The notes below the pieces were generated by a model that searched no databases, was not told where the DNA came from, and saw only the letters and a program-made list of their open reading frames with translations. The position numbers and the translations under genes are program-made. This document shows positions 34,869-47,084 of a DNA stretch of 64,000 nt, in pieces. How positions within the stretch are numbered: the first letter of the stretch is position 1; every line of letters begins with the position of its first letter. The DNA comes from Mytilinidion resinicola (lineage: Eukaryota > Ascomycota > Dothideomycetes > Mytilinidiales > Mytilinidiaceae): NCBI RefSeq assembly GCF_010093595.1, contig NW_022985458.1:391379-455378 (forward strand). The letters are read 5' to 3'.

Positions 34869-35715
34869 TTAGGAGTGGCATAACAGTAGTTTATATTTAT
34901 AAGATATGCGTCTAGCTTTCTCGGTAGTATTATTACAGGAGTTTCTATATCTTAATATAATACTACAAAGAGCTTAAAATGCAAATTAGCTTACTTTTTT
35001 ATTTTACTTTAGCTCTTAAGTTCTAGTAGGGTTACCCCTCCCTTAGATTATTAATCGCTTCTGCACACTTTTAAGAACCGTAACTGTGCTGTATTAGTAG
35101 GGTATTGCCTTAAGAGACTAGAAACTATTAACAGGGTTGTATAAGAGCATGGCTATAAGGGGAGGCTAGCAGTTATAATATAAAGTATTTGTCCGAGTTA
35201 ACTATAAGTATATTTAAGTCTAGTTATTAACTATTTAGTTCTTCTTTGCAATATTTTTAATAAAGGTTTGCACCTAAAGTACCTTATCTAACGCTTTATC
35301 CGCACTCTAATAGATTTTTAGCTTACTCTATACCTACTCCCTTGCAGCTTTTAAATTACTAACCTTCTAGCTAAAGGCCGCTACTAACGCATAACTTCTC
35401 GCTAAATAATTATAAGTTTAGACATCGTAGCTAGAAGAAACTAGAAATTATTTAATAGACTGTAATATTTTAGACTATAGTCTAGCAAACGGCAGCTTAC
35501 TAGTAAATTATAGATTATAGTTATAGAAAACTAGGTATAAAAATATTAGCTATAACTCTTAGCAGGCCCTTAGGGGGCTAAATAAAGTACTAAAAGGATC
35601 TAGGAAAAAATTCTCTAAGTTTTAAAAACATTTTAACTCTAAATTAGTTTAAAATCTAATAATATATATTATATATATTTCTGCATAATATAGAAAGCTT
35701 TAAAGTCAAGCATAT
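34869..35715. other. AT-rich RIP tract, no gene
   Basis: Strong CpA depletion; nothing recognisable. Ends at the CATAT target copy of the outer Gypsy element. Confidence 0.45.
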
Positions 35716-35964
35716 TATTACAGTAACTACCCGCAACACCTTACCCACCATAATTCGCCTATTATATAGCTTTATTACCTAATCTTGCACGGAGCTTATA
35801 AGCTCGCGCTATACGCACGTCCCGCCGGTATATCTTCTTCGCCGGCGCTTCTAATTTCCTGTTCTTTACACAATGTCTTAATTCTCTACGTAGTATTATA
35901 CCTAGCACTTAATTAACGCTCCTTCTTAAGCCCTTAAACTCCTACTTATAGCGCTAGCGTAATA
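35716..35964 (+). repeat. 5' LTR of E1 (RIP-mutated)
   Basis: 249 bp, aligned end to end with 46836-47084. It starts TATTACAG where the 3' LTR has TGTTATAG, and ends GCGTAATA where the partner has GCGTGACA. Confidence 0.88.
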
Positions 35965-36379
35965 TTATATTATATTCCTTTACTACTATAATAACCCTAA
36001 ATAACCTAACTACTATACTTATAGAGCTGGTTTCTTCTATAAAGGAATAGCTTACTATAGTATAATTCTTATTTATAGAAGCCCTATAGAACTAATAATC
36101 TACCTTTATAAGAGCTCTATAGCGCTAATAATCTATCTTTATAGAAGAAATAGCAGTGCTATAAAAGGAAATATTAACGATCCGGTCCTAATCCTCTCCC
36201 CCTATACCGCCTACGCCTAACTAATAATCTATAGAGAACACTGTTTACAAATTAAATAATAGCTTAAAGCCTGTCGCCCCTATAAACTATATATAGACCC
36301 TAACTATTAAGGTTATACCTTTTCCCTTTTCTAATACCTCCCTAATATATTCTAACCCGCCTACCTAGAAATCCGACTA

Positions 36380-37567
36380 ATTAATTAACCCTCTAATATT
36401 TAACAGCCGCTAAAAGGAGCTCCTTAGCTTTATCCGAAGACTATAATATAAACTAGAAGAAAACGCAGACTAATACCCTACTAAACAAGCCCGCCTGCTA
36501 TATATATACTCTTGTCTAGAGTATAACCCGTTAATACTAATAGATTTTTTAATAGATCGGGATATATAAATAGTAGAATAATTTATATTATTTCTATAGG
36601 CTATATACAGCAATCCTAATAAGGAACTTACTACTCTAAGTAAACTTAACTTGCTAAAATAAGGAAAATATAGCTTTATTTCTTACTTTGCTAAATTCTA
36701 ATACTTTACCGCTGATACAGGCCTTAACAAAATCGGTTTAATAACCTAACTTTAACGCTTATTATTAGACGAGCTATATAGAGCTATAGTCGGCATTTAT
36801 ATTCCGGATAATATAAATAAATATACTAACCTAATTTCTGCATATAATAACAATCTCTAATACCTACTAGCTAACTATCCCTTTTATTATTAACCCTTTG
36901 CTTAAAAGGACCTAAATATAATAGAAATCGAGGTATTAGACTACACCCCGGCTAGATCTGCCGAATAAAAAAAACGCCGCCGAAAGGGCCTCTGCTATAA
37001 ATATAGCAAGTATAGCTATATCTCTTATAACTGCTCTATACTATTGCTATAAGTCTAATTATCTAGCCTAGATAGGCCCTTAAGTCCACGCATATATATA
37101 TAAGCCGTAAGCCCGCCTTAGTTCTTACCTGCACGCTATTTATCTATATTTATAAACTTATTCTCTAGCTCTAGTTATTCTAGAGGAAAATATTAGTCCT
37201 ATATAAAAAAGCTATTAAAAACTTAGTCCCGGGCCTAAGTTGCCCCCTAGGACTATTCTAACCCCGGATTTCTATAAATCTATTCGAAGAACCTATAGCT
37301 AATTCCTAGAAATAATAGATTTTTACCCTATTTTCCCTGTAGTAAGGTTCTATATAATTAGATGCCCGAGCCCTAATTAATAGCAGGGCTACTAGTATAG
37401 GTTATATTTATAGATCTCTAGCGCGTGTATAGAACCTTTATTTTAACCTGCTACTAATTATCTTATACTTAACTAGATTTAACGGAAAATAACTAAAAGA
37501 AGAAAAGATTATGCACTCTATACGCGTAACCCTCCGCCACCTAAATTATATAGAACCGATCCGTCTC
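36380..37567 (+). pseudogene. E1 gag remnant with zinc knuckle
   Basis: The knuckle at 36993-37034 reads CYKYSKYSYISYNC: exact C-x2-C-x4-H-x4-C spacing with the second Cys and the His both changed to Tyr, as expected from RIP of TGC/TGT and CAC/CAT. Upstream text contains gag-like helical segments broken by stops. E2 inserted just downstream at 37567. Confidence 0.7.
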
Positions 37568-37835
37568 TATTACGGTCTTAGGCGGCAGGATTGCCCTAGC
37601 TAGCTCGGGCAGGTAGGTAGAAGTAATAACTGAATTCACTACGTGTTCTATAATGCACGGCAGGCAGGCGGGTTAAATAACAAAACGTAGCTTAAGGAGC
37701 TATAAGAAGGCAGGGCGGCGGTCGGCAGGTATACTCCTGCTAAGGCTCGCATAGGCCCTTGCAACAAGGCCTCTCGCCGGGTCCTAACATCACGTGTTAC
37801 GCTGTGCAGCAAGCTTTACCGTTTAAGCCGTGATA
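37568..37835 (-). repeat. 3' LTR of E2 (mostly clean)
   Basis: 268 bp, retaining CpA/TpG (GAATTCACTACGTGTTC) where the partner LTR has TpA. A GGCAGGCAGGCGGG purine repeat lies within. Confidence 0.85.
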
Positions 37836-37884
37836 GTACTCCCCTTCTTACGGCCGAACTCTGTTAAGGCCTAAGGACCGGGCT

Positions 37885-38075
37885 TTTCAGGGTAACAGCG
37901 ATAGAACGACCGGATAGCTTCCTCGGCATGTTCCAGATAGTCAGCGGGCTCTTCTGTAACTTCGTTGTATCCGGTCCACTTCACCGTGTACTTCAGGCGG
38001 GGGCGGCCACAACCGCGACGCTCCTATCGAGAGTCGACAACTTCCTCGACTTCCTACTCCTCTAAGCCTTCGACT
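37885..38075 (-). pseudogene. E2 chromodomain remnant
   Basis: Minus strand reads [20 protein letters not shown], then [19 protein letters not shown]. This is the C-terminal chromodomain of a chromovirus integrase, which tethers integration to histone-marked chromatin. It is largely unmutated. Confidence 0.8.
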
Positions 38076-38399
38076 TCAACTAGCGGCGGTGGTTCTTAAC
38101 GCTGGCCGGGCAGCGGATTATTCGCGGCAAGTCTTAGTAAACTAACGTGGAAGACGTTATAGTTGCGCATGCTCTCCGGTAAGGTTAGGCGGTATGCGTA
38201 AGGGCTAAAAACCTTCTCTACGCGGAATAGTCTAAGATTCTTTTAATCTAGCTTCTTCTAGAGGCGAAAGGTTTTAATATTCTTAGTATTTAACTATACT
38301 AAGTTGTTAACTTAATAGTTATAAGCAGGGCAATAGTTACAGTTTATATTATTTTTATATCGGGCATAGAAGGCAGTAAGTTTAGACTTTAGATGTTCT

Positions 38400-41300
38400 A
38401 GAATCTCTTCTATACGCTTAGTAAAGCGCTTAGTATTTTTAGCAGGCGGGCGGGTTAATAGTTTAACCGGCTTAAAACCTAGATATAGGTGGAAGCTATA
38501 GTTTGTAAAAAAGGGGGAGATATAGGTGCTTTTAGAATTTATAGTATTAATTAACAGTTTAGCTAAAGGCAGCTATTTAGCCTAGTTATCCTATAAATAG
38601 GATATATATACCCGTAAGTACTGTTCTAGAACAGTATTAGCTCTTTCGGTTTAGCTATTAGTTTTAGGGTAGTATACAGTTAATAGTAGGCAGTTAATTT
38701 TTAGGCGGCTAGTTAGGTGTCTCTAGAATTTAGCTATAAACTAGGGCCCTTAGTTAGATATAATAGAGGCAGGCAGGCTGTATAGTTTCTAGATATTCTT
38801 TAGGAAAAGTTTTATAATATCTTCCGCGTTGCAGGTTTCTTTACAAGTAAGAAAGTATTTTATTTTAGTTAGGCGGTCTACTATAATAAGAATTATATTA
38901 TACTTTCCGCTATATAGCAGGTGCGTAATAAAATCTATTAATATATTACGCTAGGCTCTTTTAGGAATAGGCAGTGGCTTTAGAATACCTTAGTAGGCTT
39001 TTTATAATAGAGTAATTCTTTTATATATTTAGCAGTTCCTAACCTAATAGTCTATATAAAGTAGTATTCCGGGCTAGTAGTAACTACAGGCTATTAGGCT
39101 GTATATTTTAGATTTTCTAGAGTAGCCGGTAATAGCGTTCCTATAGTATATACGCAGAAGTTCTACCTTTAGTTTATTATAGTCGGGTATATATAGGCAG
39201 TTCTAATAGTATAGGTATCTACCTTTTTTCTGGTATTTAGCTAATATAAGCTTTATATAATAGCGGTGTTTTTTTTCTAAGGCTTTTAGAACTAATAGCA
39301 GGATAGAGTTTTCTTTATATACTGTTTTTAGCAGGGCGGCAATTATAGAAAGTAGTTTTATATCTCCCTTAGTTTTTTATTTATCTTACAGGGCATTATC
39401 TAGAGAAGTTAGTAATAAGCCTTCTTACCGGGTCCTTACGGGTGCTAGAGCTATTATTTTAGCTTTATTTTTAAAGGTTACTTTTTTTATAGTTTTCTTT
39501 TCTATTTTATTTTTAAAGTTTAATTTCTTTAGAATTATCTAGCTCTAGTAGCGGAGACGTTTATCTCCTTTCTTAGGCAGGTTCTCTAACCTTCTGGTTA
39601 GAGAATTAGGCTTTACCCTAAGTTTTCCGGGTTAATACGTGATTTTAAAGTTAAAACGGGACAGGAATTTAGACTAGCGGGCCTGGCGGCGGTTTAGTAG
39701 TTTTGTTGTTATAAAGTACTCTAGATTATAGTAGTTAGTAATAACTTTAATAGGTAAAACGGCGCTTTTAAGCTCTAGTTTCTATTTTTTAAAGTATTAG
39801 ATAATAGTAAGTAGTTCCTTATTATATATCTTATAGTTGTATTCTATAACTAAGTGCCTTTTTAAGAAAAATATAATAGGGCGCAGGATTCCGTCGTTTC
39901 CGTACTATAATAAGACGCCAGCTAAGATATAATTAGATATATTTATTTCTATAATAATAGGCTTATTCTAGTTAAATAGTACTAGAATAGGTGCAGAGGT
40001 AAAGGCTTCTTTTAATTTAGTAAAAGCTTTCTAATAGGCAGCATCCTATATAAAGGCAACGCCCTTTTTTATTAGGCGTACTAGCGGAGTAATAATCTTT
40101 AAAAAGTCTTTAATAAATTGGCGGTAGAAGTTTCTAAATCCTATAAAAGCTTATATATTAGTTAGGCAAGTTAGTATCTCCTAGTCTATTATAGCTTTAA
40201 TCTTCTCTAGGTCTATTTACAGGCCGTTAGCTCCTATAATAATACCTAGGAATATTATTTCTTTGGTAAAGAACTTATATTTCTTAATTTTTGCGTAGAG
40301 TCCTGCTTTTTATAGCAGTTTTAGCACAGTACGGATATACTCCAGGTGTTTAGTTCGGTTCCGGCTATAAATTAGAATATTATCTAGGTAGGCAGTATAG
40401 AAAATGTTAAGATACTTTTATAAAGTATTATTTATAAATTATTGGAATATTGCAGGGGCTCTAGTAAGCCTAAACTAAGGTTTTAAATAGTCCTAGTTAG
40501 GTTCGGAACGCGGTAAGCTATTTTTAACCCTTTTTTATATATAGGTTATTAAAGGCAGATATAATATTAATTTTTGTAAAGTACTTTATCCCCTTTAGGT
40601 TGCTTAAGGTTTCCTTTATTAATAGTAGCGGGTAGCGGTTCTTAACTATTATAGTATTTAGCGCTCGGTAGTTAATATAGAAGCGGAGGCCTTCTTTAGG
40701 CTTTTTTATAAATAATATAAGTAACGCGGCAGGTAAAGAGCTAGGGCGGATAAATCCTTTCTTTAGATTATCTGCTACCTATTTTTTTAGAGCTATTAGC
40801 TTATTATAGAATATTAGGTATAAGGGTTTAAAAAAGGGCGTTTTTCCTTTTTCTAACTTAATTTTATAGTTATACAGGCGGTGCGGTAGCAGGCAGTTAG
40901 TATTTTTAGGCGAAAAGATATTAGTAAACTTTTATAGTTTTTTAGGCAGGCAGTCCAGGTTAAAGCCCTTTTTTTTAGATAGAATATAGTTAATATTATC
41001 TAGTAATATAGAAAAGAGTTTATCTCCTCTTTATAGGTAAGCGCTATATACGCGTAAGGAAACAGGTGCTATATTCTTCTTTTCTAGGTTTTTTAGTGCA
41101 GGCGGCAGGTACTCCGGGCGGTTCTTTTTTAGAATATTAGCAATTCCTTATACACGCGTTGCTTTTTACAGCACGTTGCAGTATTTATAATAGTACTAGC
41201 TTATAAACTATAGCATATTACGGGACTAGTCCGGTATAGGATTATGCAGGCGTAGCTACAGAATTCCTAGAATAATCGGGTAATAACTTAGTTTAGTTAC

Positions 41301-43040
41301 CTCTATTTAAACGGTCTCTAAATATTTATTTATCCGTAATTAAACCTAAATAGTATAGGTTACTTTACCCGCTTCGGAATTGCCTCTATCGGCTAGTTCT
41401 AGGTAAAAAGGGTACTTAAGCGGAATTATTAGGATATAGTAATACTTTACCTAGTTTTTATTAACTAGCGCTTTCCCTTTATAGCCACTATTAATTATAC
41501 TATATACTAGAATACTCTAGCCCTAGTATTCTAAATATGCAGGTATAATTAACAGATTAGCTTTTATAACCTGTTCCTTTTTAATAGTTATTCCTTAGAT
41601 AGTAGCGGCGGATACTTATATAGTACGCGGTATATAAGCCTAGCTGCAACCTATATTAGGCTTAATCCTTTTATTAAAGCAGAAAACAGGGGAGAAATAG
41701 GTTTTAGTAGTATCTAGGTTCTATATTTAGTAGAGGGCGGTAAGGGGCTCTAGAAGGACGCGTTTTTATAAATAAAGTAGGAGTAGATAAAGCGTTTATT
41801 AGGCTAAGGGCAGTTATAGATAAAGTATTTCTTAGATCTATAATAGTAATATTCCTTCCTTTTATATTAAGTTAAGCAACCTCTTAAAAGATCTATTAGG
41901 TCTTCGGAGACTTCTATAATTTTTATAGCGCCGGACGCTTTTAGTAATAACTAGGGTATAGCAGTTTACGTTCCTATAGGAACGGGTGTTTCCTAACAAG
42001 TTTAATTTATATTAGCGTATATTCTTAGGGTTATAGTAGTAGATACTTTATATTATTTGCAGTAGTTATCTAGGTCTTAAAGAAACTTTATAAATATATA
42101 GTACTTCCTACTAGAGGGTTTATAGTAGAGTAGTATTCCCTTTAGTTTGCGGTTAACAGCTTCTTCTAAAAAGGTTAGTAGAGCTTTTTTAGAGAGCTCT
42201 TTTTCTAAAGCTAGGCGTTGGAATTTAGTAAGAAAAATGCTAAATTCTTTATTATTCTGGCGGAGGCGGAATAGTTTAGTATAGAAGTTGCGGACTTAGT
42301 TAGGGTTTCTATATACTTATTCTAAAAGTTCTAAAATAGCTTCGAAATCGGGTAGTTAACAGTTTCCTTTTATAATATACAGCAGAACTTAGGCGTATAG
42401 GTTTCTACTTAGATAACTATTTATATAAAATATTCGGCTTTAGGGGTTAGGAAAGCGGTTTTAGTTAATAGTTATTTTCTTATAGATTTAAGAAAGGAAG
42501 CAGCGGAGGTCCTTTTAGTTACCCGTAAACTTATTAGAGTTAGGTTGTTTTTTAGAAAGCCGGGCAGGGGTGGTAGATATATTAGAAGTAGATAGAGGCG
42601 TTTATACTATATTAGCTGTATTTCCTTTAGTTAGTACTTATAGTATTAGGGTTTGCAGGGCGGTGCAGACGGTAGGTGTAGCTATATTAATTGCTTTCTA
42701 TCTCTTAGCAAGGGCTAAAGCTAGTTTATCCGTAAGCTCCTTTATCTCTTTCTTCTAGTATTTACGGACAGCTTATAATTATGCCTTTAGTTAGTCGCTC
42801 TGTTATTTATATTCCTTAATTTCCAATTCTAGGGCTTATATACGGAGTGCAGCTTAGTGGTTTTTAGTAAGGCTTTTCTAGGCGGTATTAATATATTCGT
42901 ATATTTAGCGGCAGTACTTATACTATTCGTGTACGTGGTTAGTAATATAGGCGGCGAACGCGGATTCGCTGTCCGGCAGGACTAGAAAAAAAAAAGTAGG
43001 ATATTAGGTCGGCGGTGCAGGTAGATAGCTAGGTAGGTAA
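38400..43040 (-). pseudogene. E2 gag-pol remnant
   Basis: The RT signature YLDNILIYS lies at 40371-40397 on minus. Around it are TEHLEY/TKHLEYIRTVLKLL-type text, then KFFTKEIIFLG and [16 protein letters not shown], the classic Gypsy RT-to-RNase H connection at about 40300-40080. Integrase lies below about 39500 and gag above about 41700. Stops are everywhere at RIP sites. Confidence 0.75.
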
Positions 43041-43052
43041 AAAGCTATATAA

Positions 43053-43320
43053 TATTACAGTCTCGGGCGGCAGGATTGCCCTAGCTAGCTCGGGCAGGTA
43101 GGTAGAAGTAATAACTAAATTTACTACGTATTCTATAATACACAGCAGGCAGGCGGGTTAAATAATAAGATATAGCTTAAGAAGCTATAAAAAGGCAGGG
43201 CGGCGGTTAGCAGGTATACTCCTGCTAAGGCTCGCATAGGCCCTTATAATAAGGCCTTTCGCCGGGTCCTAATATTACGTGTTACGCTATACAGCAAGCT
43301 TTACTATTTAAGCCGTAACA
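43053..43320 (-). repeat. 5' LTR of E2 (RIP-mutated)
   Basis: 268 bp, collinear with 37568-37835 with C-to-T and G-to-A changes throughout. Confidence 0.85.
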
Positions 43321-43619
43321 GTTTCTATATACTAGAGATTAGAAAATATAACCTAATACTAGGATAACTATAGCTATATAAGCACCGCGTTAGAATCGAT
43401 TATAATAACTAACGGCTGCTCTTCCGCTCCTCCTATTACTAGGCTTATTGCTTGCGTAAACCTGTTAATATATTCTAATATAATAATAATAAAAACCTAT
43501 ATTAGAAAGCTTCTAATAAAGCACCTTATTTAATAACTAAACGCTTTTATTCCCAATAGTTAAGCCTATATATATAACACTAATATAACTACTAGCTTCC
43601 TAAAATAAACCGCTAGCTA

Positions 43620-43672
43620 CCTAAACCTAAACCTAAACCTAAACCTAAACCTAAACCTAAACCTAAACCTAA
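43620..43672 (+). repeat. (CCTAAA)n microsatellite in E1 pol
   Basis: Nearly nine copies of CCTAAA. In the E1 frame this encodes a Lys-Pro repeat linker before the protease/RT region. The reverse complement TTTAGG resembles a telomere variant, but the coding explanation is simpler. Confidence 0.75.
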
Positions 43673-43739
43673 TATAGAGCCCGATGCTAAACTAGATATC
43701 TACCTACTTAAAGCAGAGATATTAACCTAATTAGCCTAA

Positions 43740-46460
43740 TAACCTAATTATAAAATCTTTGCTATTACTATTGCCGATATTAATAAGGTATTAGCTAAGA
43801 AAAAGTATACTAACCTAGTAATAAAGGTCCCTATAGAGTATTACCTATTCTTAAAAAACTTTTCCTACTAAAAGGCTAATAAGCTGCCTAAATACTATAT
43901 ATACAACTATAAAATTATCCTAGAAAAAGGAAAATAATATAGGTTTAGTCTGCTATATAGCATATTCTAGAACAAACTAAAGGTGCTTTAAAAGTACCTT
44001 AATAATAACCTTATAAAAGAATTTATCCGTGCTAGCTTATTACTTGTCGCTTCTCCTATTATCTTTATTAAGAAACCCGGAGAAGGCTTATAATTTTATA
44101 TTAATTACTAAGCACTTAATACAGTAATAATTAAGAACTGTAACCTAATTCTATTAATCTAAAAAACGCTGGCCTAACTTAGTAAGGCTAAATATTATAC
44201 TAAGCTTAATATTATCTCGGCGTTTAATCGCCTATAGATTGCGAAAGGAGATAAATAGCTAACAGCCTTCCGGATATAATACGGCCTATTTAAATACCTA
44301 GTTATGCCCTTTAGACTAGCTAACGCCCCTAGTATATTCCAGTACTATATAAATAATATACTCCGCCTATACCTAGATATATTCTGCACTATATATATTA
44401 ATAATATCTTAATATACAGCGAAAGCTTTAAGGAACACTAATACTATATAAAACTAGTTCTTAAGGCCTTAGAAAATGCAGGACTGCAACTTAATATTAA
44501 TAAATGCAAATTCTACTAGAGCAGTATTACTTACCTAGGGTATATAATATTAACCGACAGAATTAGTATAAACCCGAATAAGATTAATAATATCTATAAC
44601 TAGAAGACCCCTTATAATATAAAGGACGTATAAGCCTTTATAGAATTTGCCAACTTCTACTAATAATTTATCGACAACTTCTCTAGCTTAGCTGCACCCC
44701 TTATTACTCTTATAAAAAAGGGCGTGCAATTCTAATTTAATAAACCCTGCAAGAAAGCGTTTAAATATTTTAAAATAGCTTTTATAACTGCCCTAATTCT
44801 CCGCTACTTTAACCCGGATTTACTAATAACTGTTAAAGCCAACTTATCTAATTATATAAATACCGGAATCCTATTATAGACCGATAAGCGTAGAGTTCTA
44901 AAGCCTGTAGCCTACTTCTCTAAACGGCTAAACCCTGCTAAATATAACTATAAGATTTATAATAAGGAACTCCTTATAATCGTCCGGTGCTTTAAATAAT
45001 AGCGCCCGGAACTAGAAGGTGCTATACTTCTAATCCAGGTCCTTAGTAACTATAAAAACCTGCAGTACTTTGCTACTATAAAATAGCTTAGCTACTAACA
45101 GGCCTGCTGGGTAGAATACCTGTTTTATTTCAACTTTATAATTATATACCGACCCAACAAGTTTAGAAAGAAGCCGGATACCCTAACCTGCTGTATACAG
45201 GATATACCCGCGCAGAAAGAAGCCTAAGCCGCCTGAAATTAGACTCTATTACGCCCTAAGTTGTTTACTAAATTAAACCTTATAGAAACTAATTTCACAA
45301 TTTAAGAAATTATTAAGGAAGAATACCCTAATAACAAATTTATATAAGAAGTCCTAGAACTAATATAATCTAGAACCTAATATTTAAAGAAGATTACCCT
45401 AAGTAAATATAAAGTCCGTAATAGTAAACTATTCTACTGTAATTGCTTGCAATTCCTAACTATAATAAATTAAAGATTAAGCTCCTTTAATATATATATA
45501 ATTCACCTATAGGCGGCTATCTAGGCCGCGGAAAAACTTTTAAAATCCTCTAGAAAAAATACTACTAGCCCTAGATATTTAAGATAATCCGTTGATTTAT
45601 AGCCTATTATTACACCTATTACTATATAAAGGCTTTAAAAGAAAAATATAACAGCTTCCTAAAGCTACTACTAGTTCCGCTATATTGCTAGTAAGATATC
45701 TCCGTTAATTTTATTATAGATCTACCTAAATCTAAAGGCTATACTAATATTATAGTTATAGTAGATCGCCTAAGCAAGTACTAATATATTATTCCTTATA
45801 AAACAATTATAGCTTAAGCCACTGCTAACCTGTTCTACCGGTATATTAGGTATATTACAGCCTTCCTAATATATGCGTCTCCGATTAAGAATTGCAGTTT
45901 ATTTCCGTGTTTTAGGATAAACTATGCAGACAACTATAAATTAAAGCCCGACTATTATTAGGCTTTTACCCTAAAATAGATGGCCAGACGGAAAAAGCTA
46001 ATTCTACGTTGGAATAAGTCCTCCGTGCTTATATAAACTACTAGCAAAATAACTAGGTAACCTGGCTGCCATTAGCTTAATTTAAAGTAAATAATATAAG
46101 ATCTAAATTAACTATAGTAACACCGTTTATTGCTATTACAGGACAAAACCCTTAAATAGGTTTTAAACCCCCTATAGGAATACAGCGCCCTGCTTACTAA
46201 ACGCTATAAGCCTGTAAGGCTAATTAAATAATTAATAAGATAACCGATATCGAACAGTTTATCCGTAAAGAGATAACCTGGGCACAGGCGATGCAAGAAG
46301 AGTTCGCTAACCGTTAACGCACCGGTACACTATCCTACCGCGTTGGCAATAAAGTTTAGCTAGACGCCCGGAACATCCGTACAAAACAAAAGTCTAAGAA
46401 GCTCGACTGGAAGAACCTCGGAAAGTTTCTAATTACGCAAGTAGTTTTACTATACGCCTA
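43740..46460 (+). pseudogene. E1 reverse transcriptase, RNase H and integrase remnant
   Basis: The plus strand reads PIIFIKKPGEGL, INYxALNTVIIKN and [15 protein letters not shown]. The active-site motif is YINNILIY at 44393-44416 (YVDDILIY with both Asp changed to Asn). RNase H follows at about 44760-45230 and integrase at about 45480-46450, with DLPKSKGYTNIIVIVDRLSK near 45721. Asp-to-Asn is the expected G-to-A result of RIP. Confidence 0.85.
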
Positions 46461-46464
46461 TTGA

Positions 46465-46780
46465 TTGGGCCTGCCTAATATAATAAAAATCCACCCTGTC
46501 TTCCACATCTCTCTCCTACGGCCTGCCGCCCCGTCCTCGGATTACCTTCCTGGCCAAGAAAACTCTTCTCCTAAACCTATTAAAATTAATAGCGAACCGG
46601 AGTACTATATTAACCGCATTAAAGACCTCCGCTTTAACCAACGCCGAAAGCGACACAAATACCTTGTTAAATAGACTGGCTATAATAAGTTATCCTGGGA
46701 GCCTGCCTTAGAACTTAAGAATACAACAGCTGCCGCTAATTATTGCCGCCGGCACCCTAATATACCTAAACCACCTAATA
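46465..46780 (+). pseudogene. E1 integrase C-terminus and chromodomain
   Basis: A clean frame from 46465 reads VFHISLLRPA, the SH3-like integrase tail, then EPEYYINRIKDLRF and KYLVK, a TAG where TGG is expected, and TGYNKLSWEPALEL. That is a chromodomain with one RIP stop at its aromatic-cage Trp. Least damaged part of E1 besides the 3' LTR. Confidence 0.85.
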
Positions 46781-46835
46781 TATCCGTATAATATAACGTT
46801 AACGCCCAATAGACTTAGGTTTAAAGGGGGGGTAC

Positions 46836-47084
46836 TGTTATAGTAACTACCCGCAACACCTTACCTACCATAATTCGCCTATTACGTGGCTTCGTCACCT
46901 GATCTCGTACGGAGCTCGTAAGCTCGCGCCATACACACGTCCCGCCGGTATATCTTCTTCGCCGGCGCTCCTAATTTCCTGTTCTTTACACAATGTCTTA
47001 ATTCTCCACATAGTATTGTACCTAGCACTTAATCAACGCTCTTTCTTAAGCCCTTAAACTCCTGCTTATAGCGCTAGCGTGACA
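46836..47084 (+). repeat. 3' LTR of E1 (mostly clean)
   Basis: 249 bp from TGTTATAGTAAC to GCGCTAGCGTGACA, preceded by the polypurine tract. Retains CpA/TpG in the middle (GTGGCTTCGTCACC). Confidence 0.88.

Larger units (their letters stand above)
37568..43320 (-). mobile_element. Gypsy/chromovirus retrotransposon E2, nested in E1
   Basis: 5,753 bp with LTRs at 37568-37835 and 43053-43320 (268 bp each). Target copies are GTCTC (left) and GTTTC (right), differing by one C-to-T. It is oriented opposite to E1. Termini are TGTTACGG.../...CCGTAACA, inverted and partly RIP-altered. The left end (3', 37568 to about 38200) is clean; the rest, including the 5' LTR, is RIP-mutated. Confidence 0.92.
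35716..47084 (+). mobile_element. Gypsy/chromovirus retrotransposon E1, split by E2
   Basis: LTRs at 35716-35964 and 46836-47084, both 249 bp, with the 5-bp target duplication CATAT on both sides. The polypurine tract TTTAAAGGGGGGG lies before the right LTR, fixing plus orientation. The total span of 11,369 bp contains a 5,753-bp insertion (E2) with its own 5-bp duplication, leaving an element of about 5.6 kb. It is heavily RIP-mutated except for the last ~0.8 kb. Confidence 0.92.

Noticed and set aside
43620..43672. Interstitial telomere from (CCTAAA)n
   Set aside because: It lies in frame inside E1 and encodes a Lys-Pro linker; the unit is not TTAGGG.
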